Below, piece after piece: positions 15,098-30,454 of a stretch of 53,880 bases of DNA; the stretch's first letter is position 1, and each line of letters opens with the position of its first letter. This stretch comes from Pseudomonas sp. GM50. GTDB taxonomy: Bacteria; Pseudomonadota; Gammaproteobacteria; Pseudomonadales; Pseudomonadaceae. Location of the stretch: NCBI RefSeq assembly GCF_000282375.1, contig NZ_AKJK01000105.1:1-53880 (forward strand), written 5' to 3'. Made by a program: the position numbers and the translations under genes. The notes under the pieces were generated by a model. That model was not told where the DNA came from. It did no database searches and saw nothing but the letters and a program-made list of their open reading frames with translations.

Positions 15098-16955
15098 TAG
15101 TCTCTCCTTGTGAATATTCACTTCGTGCTCGTGCCCGCAACGAAACGTCGATCGTTGCGCCGTGGTTGTTGGAAAACTCCATGTCATGCGTGCTCAAAAA
15201 AGCCTCTATCGAGCGCGTGATTCCGGACGCATCGAGTCCACACAAACCCAGCACTTTCTCGGGTGCTCCGTGCTCGATAAATTGATCGCCAAACCCCAAC
15301 TGCAGCACCGGCGGTGAAAAACCGATGGCAGCCAGATGTTCCAGACACGCCGAGCCAACACCCCCCATCACACAACCTTCCTCAATGGTCACCAACAGGT
15401 CATGGTCCTGGGCCAATTGCTCAACGAGGGCGCCATCGAGGGGTTTGATGAAGCGCATGTTGGCGACGGTGGCGTCGAACGCTTCGGCGGCTTCAAGGGC
15501 CGGTATCAGCATCGAACCGAACGCCAGGAGGGCGATGCGGATACCGGCGTGTTGTGTCGAGGTTCGGCGGATTTCACCTTTGCCCACTGGCAAGGCCTTC
15601 AATGCCGATGACGCGGCGATACCGCTACCTGATCCGCGTGGGTAACGCACGGCACTCGGACCTTTTTGGAGGAGAGCGGTGTGCAACATCTGTCGGCATT
15701 CGTTTTCATCCGCCGGAGCCATGACGGTCAGGTTCGGTATGCAGCGTAGATAGGCGATGTCGAAGGCACCCATGTGAGTGGCGCCGTCGGCGCCGACGAT
15801 ACCGGCACGGTCGATGGCGAATACCACGGGTAGATTCTGGATCGCGATATCGTGAATCAGTTGGTCGTAAGCCCGTTGCAGGAAGGTCGAGTAGATCGCC
15901 ACCACCGGTTTCAAACCGTCGGCCGCCAGGCCCGCAGTGAAGGTCAGCGCGTGTTGTTCGGCAATGCCGACATCGAAGTAACGGTCCGGGAAGCGTCGTT
16001 CGAATTCCACCAGGCCCGAGCCTTCGCGCATCGCCGGGGTGATGGCCACGATCCTTGGGTCAACGTCGGCTTCGTCGCATAACCAATCGCCGAACACCTG
16101 GGTGTACGTGGGCTTGGCGGCCCCCGCTGGATCGATACCCTGTGCCGGGTCGAATTTTCCTGGCCCGTGATACAGCACAGGATTCTCCGCCGCCGGGGTA
16201 TAGCCATGACCTTTTTCCGTGACAATGTGCAGCAGTTGCGGGCCGCGCAGTTTTTTCAGGGCGTGCAGGGCAGGGAGCAATTCGTCGAGGTTATGACCGT
16301 CGATGGGGCCGGTGTAGTTGAAGCCCAAGGCTTTAAAAAAAGTCGCATCGGTTCCTGACCCTTTTACCTGTTTCAGTTTCCCGAAGTACTCGCGCAAGGC
16401 ACCGACCGGCGGCGAGATCGACATGTCGTTGTCGTTGAGGATCACCAGCAACGGCAATTCCTTGTATAGGCCGGCGTTGTTCATCGCCTCGTACGCCATG
16501 CCGCCGGTTACCGCGCCATCGCCGATCACCGCAATGCAATGGCGAGGTTGTGCCTGATTGCGCGCCGCCAGCGCCATACCCAACGCTGCCGAGATGGAGG
16601 TGCTGGAATGCGCCGTGCCGAAGGTGTCGAACGGCGATTCGCAACGCCTTGGGAACCCGGAGATTCCACCGAGTTGACGAATGCTCGCCATCGCTTCACG
16701 TCGGCCGGTGAGGATTTTGTGGGCGTAGGCCTGGTGGCCGACATCCCACACGACTCTGTCGTTGGGAGTATCGAACACGTAATGCAACGCGATACTCAAT
16801 TCCACGGTGCCGAGGTTGGCCGAGAGGTGCCCGCCGGTTTTCGCCACGCTATGCAGAATGAACGCTCGTAGTTCGTCCGCGAGAGGGCCCAGGGCGGCGA
16901 CATGCAGTGCTCGCAAATCAACGGGGCTGTCGATGGTCTTGAGTATTTCGAACAT
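15060..16955 (-). CDS. dxs: 1-deoxy-D-xylulose-5-phosphate synthase, cluster copy
   Basis: 631 residues from ATG 16955 (MFEILKTIDSPVDLRAL; RBS AAGGAAAGGAA). Condenses pyruvate and glyceraldehyde 3-phosphate, the entry step of the MEP pathway. Thiamine-diphosphate and active-site blocks: H43 (GGHLSANLG), H74 (DVGHQAYAHK), GDG at 145-147 through NN and LNDNDMSI, E333 (IAEQHA), DRAGIVGADGATHMG, and a transketolase C domain. The C-terminus runs past the usual end (about residue 600) into an Arg/Glu-rich tail that overlaps methyltransferase 1 by 38 bases. This is probably an extra copy beside the housekeeping gene. Dxs is the main flux-controlling enzyme of the pathway. Confidence 0.95.
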   Translation of the reverse strand: MFEILKTIDSPVDLRALHVAALGPLADELRAFILHSVAKTGGHLSANLGTVELSIALHYVFDTPNDRVVWDVGHQAYAHKILTGRREAMASIRQLGGISGFPRRCESPFDTFGTAHSSTSISAALGMALAARNQAQPRHCIAVIGDGAVTGGMAYEAMNNAGLYKELPLLVILNDNDMSISPPVGALREYFGKLKQVKGSGTDATFFKALGFNYTGPIDGHNLDELLPALHALKKLRGPQLLHIVTEKGHGYTPAAENPVLYHGPGKFDPAQGIDPAGAAKPTYTQVFGDWLCDEADVDPRIVAITPAMREGSGLVEFERRFPDRYFDVGIAEQHALTFTAGLAADGLKPVVAIYSTFLQRAYDQLIHDIAIQNLPVVFAIDRAGIVGADGATHMGAFDIAYLRCIPNLTVMAPADENECRQMLHTALLQKGPSAVRYPRGSGSGIAASSALKALPVGKGEIRRTSTQHAGIRIALLAFGSMLIPALEAAEAFDATVANMRFIKPLDGALVEQLAQDHDLLVTIEEGCVMGGVGSACLEHLAAIGFSPPVLQLGFGDQFIEHGAPEKVLGLCGLDASGITRSIEAFLSTHDMEFSNNHGATIDVSLRARARSEYSQGETNEHANEAACYRP

Positions 16956-17006
16956 GCTCGATTCCTTTCCTTGAACGTTGTTCCGGTGCGCTCGCTGAAG
17001 AGGCAT

Positions 17007-17204
17007 TCAGTGCAAGCGCTTGATGACCAGATCGACTTCATGCAGGCGCGCCGGGGCTTTCTCACTGGCCGGCAACGTATGTTCCAGTGTCAGCGCTGTG
17101 CGGTGCAGCACCTCTTGTTTCCAGGCTTCGAACGTCTGGGGTGCGGGCGTCTGGTCAATTTTCGGCAATAGCGTTGCCGAAGCCATCCGGTGGCTGTTGT
17201 TCAT
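17007..17204 (-). CDS. Small ORF, possible remnant of a polyprenyl synthase N-terminus
   Basis: 65 residues from ATG 17204 (MNNSHRMASATLLPKID) between idi and dxs. The tail reads FEAWKQEVLHRTALTLEHTL, then PASEKAPARLHEV. In short prenyl synthases (FPP/GGPP synthase) the first helix and the P.RLHEAMRY start of the second look like this, but here the frame stops where the GKRxRP block should begin. So it is either a degraded ispA-type gene or a genuine small protein kept in the operon. The gap to dxs is 51 bases and to idi 16 bases. The family suggestion is weak. Confidence 0.45.
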   Translation of the reverse strand: MNNSHRMASATLLPKIDQTPAPQTFEAWKQEVLHRTALTLEHTLPASEKAPARLHEVDLVIKRLH

Positions 17205-17220
17205 GGCGTGTCTCTTGTGG

Positions 17221-17784
17221 TCAGGAGTAGGGAACGGCCTGGCGGCTGGTTTCTGTGAGCTCTGTCCAGGCACTTATCCCGGCAGGCCCGGTGGTCTGGA
17301 GTATTCGGCGGAACCAGATGGTGAAGCGCTCGGGGGCAGCGTCAATGCGCTCGGATATTTGCGAAAGCTGCAGCCATTGCCAAGCGTGGGCTTCCTCGGG
17401 ATTGGCGACGGGGTCGCAATGGCTGATACCGACGAATAGGTGGTCGAACTCGTACTCGATAAGCTGGTTTGAAACCTGTTCGCGGTAGAGCAGGGTGGAG
17501 ACTTTGCGCAGGGGGCAGGTCATGCCCATTTCTTCCTGCAAGCGGCGTTTTGCCGCCGCCATCGTCCGTTCGCCGGGCCTGGGGTGGCCGCAACAGGTAT
17601 TGGTCCACAGACCTTGAGAATGGTATTTGCCGAAGGCGCGTTGCTGCAGCAGGAGACGACCGGCCTGATCGAAAATGAAGATCGAAAACGCTCGGTGCAG
17701 AAGGCCTTGTTGGTGGGCCTGTAGTTTGGGCGCAAAGCCCTTTTTGCGATCGTGCTGGTCGACCAGAATCAGTAATTCTTCCAT
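17221..17784 (-). CDS. idi: Isopentenyl-diphosphate delta-isomerase type I
   Basis: 187 residues. Nudix-fold enzyme interconverting IPP and DMAPP. Catalytic C65 and H67 lie in WTNTCCGHPRPGE. The Nudix helix is AAAKRRLQEEMGM. Metal and catalytic acids E110 and E112 lie in IEYEFDHLFVG. HRAFSIFIF is the first strand. ATG 17784 is preceded by GGAGT. It is the promoter-proximal gene of the terpenoid run, the position that sodA (an IPP isomerase) holds in the sodorifen locus. MEP-pathway bacteria do not strictly need Idi, so its presence argues for a dedicated high-flux terpenoid route. Confidence 0.95.
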   Translation of the reverse strand: MEELLILVDQHDRKKGFAPKLQAHQQGLLHRAFSIFIFDQAGRLLLQQRAFGKYHSQGLWTNTCCGHPRPGERTMAAAKRRLQEEMGMTCPLRKVSTLLYREQVSNQLIEYEFDHLFVGISHCDPVANPEEAHAWQWLQLSQISERIDAAPERFTIWFRRILQTTGPAGISAWTELTETSRQAVPYS

Positions 17785-18126
17785 AGCAAGACTCCACTAT
17801 TGTGTCTTCGCTACTGGGCGTTACGGCTGACCAGACTATCTAGAGAAATTCAGACGGTGTTCATGTTGAGTTCGAATCTAGTTGGCGGTTTTGTGTGCGG
17901 CAAGTTTTTTTAAGAAAACCTAGCAGAAATATCAGGGTGAATCGGAAATGTGACAGCGCCTATATGTTCTCGGTTCTACCGGGTCTATTGGTGAGGCCCG
18001 CTGGGTAGGTCGCGAGTCGATTGCCCTTCTGTAGACATCGGTGAAGGTTCGGGCGGTGCTCGGACGATCTTTAGATCCGCAAAGGTTTATGGCACCGTGC
18101 ACGTCCAGAAAGGACGTGAGGATGTT
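17785..18126. other. 342-bp divergent intergenic region upstream of idi and the MFS gene
   Basis: Lower GC than its flanks, no gene. It holds the candidate promoter for the terpenoid run (17875-17903) with a T/A tract just beyond it (17904-17915). I see no clear regulator site. For the plus-strand MFS gene only the RBS (GAGG, 18118-18121) is convincing. Confidence 0.6.
17875..17903 (-). promoter_or_regulatory. Candidate sigma70 promoter of the terpenoid cluster
   Basis: On the minus strand TTGCCG (17898-17903), 17 bases, TAGATT (17875-17880), preceded by an A-rich tract like an UP element. It predicts a leader of about 85 bases before idi. This rests on pattern alone. Confidence 0.35.
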
Positions 18127-19299
18127 ATGGCAAACCCCTACCGCGAGCTATTCCACGCCCCAGGCGCACGCGCCTTTGTGCTGGCCGGCATGATCGCGCG
18201 CATGCCGATTTCAATGACTGGCATTGGCTTGATCACCATGCTTTCGCAGCTGCAGGGCGGTTATGGATTGGCCGGCTCCATCGCGGCGACCTTTGCCTTG
18301 GCCACGGCGTTTTGTGCGCCGCAGGTTTCGCGGTTGGTGGACCGTTTTGGTCAAAGCCGGATCTTGCCGGTGTCGGCACTGGTCGGCGGCGGGGCGCTGT
18401 TGATGCTGTTGCTGTGTACCCGCTTGCAGGCGCCGCACTGGACGTTGTTTGCGTTTGCCGCACTGGCCGGTTGCATGCCGAGCATGTCGGCGATGGTGCG
18501 GGCGCGCTGGACCGAGTTGTATCGCGGTCGCCCCGAGTTGCAAACAGCTTATGCGCTGGAATCGGTGCTGGACGAGGTGTGCTTTATCGTCGGGCCGCCG
18601 CTGTCGGTGGGGTTGTGCGTGGTGGCGTTCCCGGAGGCGGGGCCGTTGGCGGCGTTGCTGATGCTCGCGGTCGGGGTCACGGCGTTTGTGTTGCAGCGCG
18701 GCACCGAGCCGCCGGTGCATCCTCATGAAGAACACCATCAGGGCTCGATCATTCGTTCGAGCGAGATTCAATTGCTGATGCTGTTGATGGTCGCCATGGG
18801 CACCATCGTCGGTGTGGTGGACGTGGTCAGTGTCGCCTTCGCCGAGCAGCAGGGCCAACCGGCGGCGGCGAGTATTGTGTTGTCGGTGTATGCCATCGGC
18901 TCATGCCTGGCCGGGTTGGCGTTCGGGGTGTTTCGCTCCAAGTTGCCGCTGCCGCAATTGTTCCTCTACGGCGGGGTGGCGACGGCGGTGACCACGCTAC
19001 CGTTGCTGCTGGCGGCCAATATTTTCGGGCTGTCGCTGGCGGTGTTCGTCGCCGGGCTGTTCTTTGCCCCGACCCTGATTGTGGCCATGGCGCTGGTGGA
19101 GCGCATCGTGCCACCGGCCAAGCTCACCGAAGGCCTGACCTGGCTGGTCACCGGTTTGAGCATCGGCGTGGCGATCGGCGCGGCCAGTTCGGGCTGGCTG
19201 GTGGATGCGTTCGGTGCGCGCAGCGGGTTCTGGGTGGCAATCGCCGCGGGTGCCGTGGTGTTGGGTTCGGCGGTGCAGAGTTATCGCCATTTGAAATAG
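18127..19299 (+). CDS. Major facilitator superfamily transporter
   Basis: 390 residues from ATG 18127 (MANPYRELFHAPGARAFVLAG), chosen over the GTG at 18097 because of RBS GAGG five bases upstream and because other family members start similarly. About 12 hydrophobic segments are present. The loop motif RLVDRFGQSRIL between segments 2 and 3 is the MFS motif A region, and a His-rich central loop (HPHEEHHQG) separates the halves. It acts as an inner-membrane efflux or uptake carrier of unknown substrate. It diverges from idi across 342 bp, so a role in exporting the terpenoid is possible but unproved. Similar MFS genes are common in Pseudomonas. Confidence 0.88.
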   Translation: MANPYRELFHAPGARAFVLAGMIARMPISMTGIGLITMLSQLQGGYGLAGSIAATFALATAFCAPQVSRLVDRFGQSRILPVSALVGGGALLMLLLCTRLQAPHWTLFAFAALAGCMPSMSAMVRARWTELYRGRPELQTAYALESVLDEVCFIVGPPLSVGLCVVAFPEAGPLAALLMLAVGVTAFVLQRGTEPPVHPHEEHHQGSIIRSSEIQLLMLLMVAMGTIVGVVDVVSVAFAEQQGQPAAASIVLSVYAIGSCLAGLAFGVFRSKLPLPQLFLYGGVATAVTTLPLLLAANIFGLSLAVFVAGLFFAPTLIVAMALVERIVPPAKLTEGLTWLVTGLSIGVAIGAASSGWLVDAFGARSGFWVAIAAGAVVLGSAVQSYRHLK

Positions 19300-19322
19300 C
19301 CTGGTGCAATGCAATTCAAAAT

Positions 19323-19410
19323 GTGGGAGCGAGCCTGCTCGCGATAGCGGTCAGGCAGGCGGTATTGATGTTGAAGGTGATGGCCTCATCGCGAGCAGGC
19401 TCGCTCCCAC
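19323..19410. repeat. REPIN
   Basis: GTGGGAGCGAGCCTGCTCGC (19323-19342) is perfectly complemented by GCGAGCAGGCTCGCTCCCAC (19391-19410). It lies between convergent genes. The same family recurs at 21515-21602. Confidence 0.9.
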
Positions 19411-19480
19411 AGTGGGGTTATGTGTTGGGCTAAATAACCGGGGCAATGCAAATCCAGGTGCAAGCAAGCCTGCTCCCGGG

Positions 19481-20614
19481 TTACCAGCCTCTTCCCGAAT
19501 TCACCCAGAAATTCACCGACAACGAAGTCGACACCGATTCCACCTGATGGAACCAGCCTTCGGGTAGAAACAGCAGGTCGCCGGCCTCCAGGGTCACCCG
19601 CAGAAACGTCACGTCCCGCGCGCCGGGGAAGCGCTGGTAATCCGGCGCATCCGGGTTGAAATCACAACCGTCGAGCCCGCCCTGGGGGGCCGTCGACCAA
19701 GTGCCGAGGGCTTCGCGGTGATGAGGCGCGGCGAGGGTGAAGGTTTTCTGGCCCCAGACTTGTGCGAACAGGTTGTCGGTATCATCGCGATGCAACGGTG
19801 TCAGCGTGCCTTTGGGGCCGATCCAGATGCGTGGCGGGATAAACAGCGCTTGATCGAAATAGGGTGGGTACTTGATCTGCTCCATCAATTGGGCGGGCAG
19901 GATATTGTTGCCCATGTACGCCGGTGGTTCGCCATCGGCGCTTTTGACCGCTGGGGTATCCAGCGAGGCGATGAACGCGGCCATGGAGGTTGAGCGGAAA
20001 TCCCGTTCCGTGGAAAAGGTTTTCTTCACGTAATCGCCGTGTCGGGTGATGCCTTGCAGTTCGGCGAAGTGCACCAGCGATTCTTCGCGGCTGAGCTTGA
20101 ACAGGGGCCAATCTTGCAAGGCATCGCTGATTACCAGAGGAATGCCGTGAGGCAAGTAGCGAGTCTCGAATTCCAATACCGACAGCTCGCCGCGTGGCCG
20201 GCGCTCCACCGAATATTGAGTCGGCAGGCTCGCGGAAACCTTTTCACTGAAACGCGGTGGGGTCGGGTAGCGCTTGTTCATGTCGACCTTTTCCACCACA
20301 CCGCCCCCATGGCGAGCGTGATCGATGATCTGCGGCAGCATCGTCGCCAGGCCCATGTTGCCGCCGATTTTCAAGCGGCCGCTGGCGAACAGCTCCTCGA
20401 CGTTGGCCATGCCGCCCATGATCCCGAGAAAGTCCTTTTCCGCGACTTCGATGGTCACGTCGGGGCTGGCATGTCGACCGGCTTCGGTGCGGCTGCTGGC
20501 CTTGACCTCGGACCAGTACGCCTGATGCGGGCCGAACACGAATTGAAAAACCCCTTCGATGCCGACGGCACCGGCATTGGCGAACAGTTTGCCCAGGATG
20601 GTCTGCAGGTCCAC
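19481..20614 (-). CDS. JmjC/cupin-8 domain protein with N-terminal SCP2-like region
   Basis: 377 residues. Residues ~15-105 look like an SCP2 sterol-carrier domain (DVTIEVAEKDFLGIMGG, then ELFASGRLKIGGNMGLATML). Residues ~140-377 form a FIH/JmjC-type 2-oxoglutarate/Fe(II) oxygenase. The iron ligands are H275 and D277 (TPLHRDDTDNLFAQVWGQK) and H356 (GDLLFLPEGWFHQVESV). A hydroxylase acting on a peptide or carrier-bound residue is plausible. It diverges from pvdG, and a perfect PvdS-type box precedes it (20666-20689), so it should be made under iron starvation. Its job in siderophore production is not known to me. The aspartate hydroxylation of the peptide is already covered by a TauD domain in NRPS 2. 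Confidence 0.85.
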   Translation of the reverse strand: MDLQTILGKLFANAGAVGIEGVFQFVFGPHQAYWSEVKASSRTEAGRHASPDVTIEVAEKDFLGIMGGMANVEELFASGRLKIGGNMGLATMLPQIIDHARHGGGVVEKVDMNKRYPTPPRFSEKVSASLPTQYSVERRPRGELSVLEFETRYLPHGIPLVISDALQDWPLFKLSREESLVHFAELQGITRHGDYVKKTFSTERDFRSTSMAAFIASLDTPAVKSADGEPPAYMGNNILPAQLMEQIKYPPYFDQALFIPPRIWIGPKGTLTPLHRDDTDNLFAQVWGQKTFTLAAPHHREALGTWSTAPQGGLDGCDFNPDAPDYQRFPGARDVTFLRVTLEAGDLLFLPEGWFHQVESVSTSLSVNFWVNSGRGW

Positions 20615-20665
20615 GGCGATGCCCCTTGTTGGTTTTGGTCTGAGCTGGTTTTATCTGAACAAGGG

Positions 20666-20689
20666 ACGATAACCTGCAGCGGAAATTTA
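20666..20689 (-). promoter_or_regulatory. PvdS-type iron-starvation promoter box for the JmjC gene
   Basis: On the minus strand TAAAT (20685-20689), exactly 16 bases, CGT (20666-20668). This matches the PvdS consensus TAAAT-N16/17-CGT. It predicts a start about 45 bases before ATG 20614. Confidence 0.7.
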
Positions 20690-20701
20690 ACCGGCGCTGA
20701 C

Positions 20702-20725
20702 TAATTTGCGCCGCGTCTGGACCGT
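20702..20725 (+). promoter_or_regulatory. PvdS-type iron-starvation promoter box for pvdG
   Basis: TAATT (20702-20706, one mismatch to TAAAT), 16 bases, CGT (20723-20725). It is back to back with the minus-strand box, and both share the TAA(A/T)TTT core. Confidence 0.6.
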
Positions 20726-20759
20726 CCTTCCTTACAGATGACTTTTTGAGGTGAACGTG

Positions 20760-21494
20760 GTGACCAAGCTGACCTTGCTGTGCCTGCCGTACTCTGGCGC
20801 CAGTGCCATGGTCTACAGCCGCTGGCGGCGCAAGTTGCCGGAGTGGCTGCAGCTGCAGCCGGTAGAACTGCCGGGGCGTGGTGCACGGTTCGGCGAACCG
20901 CTGCACACCGACATGCGCGCGCTGGCGATGCAATTGGCCACGGAGCTGCGTTCGATGCTCAAGGCGCCCTACGCCTTGTTTGGTCATAGCCTGGGCGCCT
21001 TGCTGGCATGCGAGATGGCCCACGCCTTTCGTGCGCTGGGCTGCCCGGAACCGGTGGCTCTGTTTGCCTCGGGAACGGCGGCACCCACGATGCGGGCCGA
21101 CTACGACCGCGGCTTTGCCGAGCCGAAAACCGATGCGCAGTTGATCGAGCAGCTACGAACGCTCAATGGCACCAGCGAAGAGGTGCTGGCCAATGAAGAG
21201 CTGATGAGCCTGACACTGCCGATTCTGCGCGCGGACTTTCTGCTGTGCGGCCGTTTTCAGCCAGTGCAGCGGCCATTGCTCAAGTGCCCGGTGCACGTGC
21301 TGGGAGGCAAGGCCGACAAGGCCACCACCGAACAGTTGATCGGCTGGAGCAAGGAAACCCATGGCAGCTTTTCGGTGGACATGCTGGCCGGCGGGCACTT
21401 CTTCATTCATGAGCACGAACCCAAGGTGCTACGGGTGATCAAGGATCAGTTGGAGGTTCATCATCGGCGGGGTGCCATGGTTGCCATGGCCTGA
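20760..21494 (+). CDS. pvdG: Type II thioesterase of pyoverdine synthesis
   Basis: 244 residues from GTG 20760. This start gives MTKLTLLCLPYSGASAMVYS, the family N-terminus, with GAGG 8 bases upstream. It is an alpha/beta hydrolase with nucleophile FGHSLGA, Asp in LGGKADKAT and His in AGGHFFIHEH. External thioesterases remove wrongly loaded or stalled acyl groups from carrier domains of the adjacent NRPS. It precedes the NRPS genes by 248 bases and has its own PvdS-type promoter. PvdG of P. aeruginosa has the same size and context. Confidence 0.9.
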   Translation: MTKLTLLCLPYSGASAMVYSRWRRKLPEWLQLQPVELPGRGARFGEPLHTDMRALAMQLATELRSMLKAPYALFGHSLGALLACEMAHAFRALGCPEPVALFASGTAAPTMRADYDRGFAEPKTDAQLIEQLRTLNGTSEEVLANEELMSLTLPILRADFLLCGRFQPVQRPLLKCPVHVLGGKADKATTEQLIGWSKETHGSFSVDMLAGGHFFIHEHEPKVLRVIKDQLEVHHRRGAMVAMA

Positions 21495-21514
21495 ATATCC
21501 ACCCGGTTTCACCC

Positions 21515-21602
21515 TGTGGGAGCGAGCCTGCTCGCGATAGCGGTCTGACATCCAACCAATGCCGCCTGTCATGGCCCCATCGCGAGCAGGCTCGCTCCCA
21601 CA
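21515..21602. repeat. REPIN
   Basis: TGTGGGAGCGAGCCTGCTCG (21515-21534) is mirrored by CGAGCAGGCTCGCTCCCACA (21583-21602, read as complement). Same family as 19323-19410. It separates pvdG from the NRPS promoter. Confidence 0.9.
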
Positions 21603-21664
21603 TTGATCTGCGACCTCCTTGTTTTCCCCGCGTTACCTCCTTTCTGATACTTGTTCTCAAACGC

Positions 21665-21687
21665 TAATTTTTCTGGTCTGCATTCGT
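21665..21687 (+). promoter_or_regulatory. Near-match PvdS-type box upstream of the first NRPS gene
   Basis: TAATT (21665-21669), 15 bases, CGT (21685-21687). The spacer is one base short of the usual 16. It shares CTAATTT with the pvdG box and lies 55 bases before the NRPS start codon. Confidence 0.45.
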
Positions 21688-21742
21688 TTTATAGGGACGA
21701 CGTGCCTTTGTGCTTCCTGCCTACTGATCCGGATGCTAAGAA

Positions 21743-30454
<8,712 letters not shown>

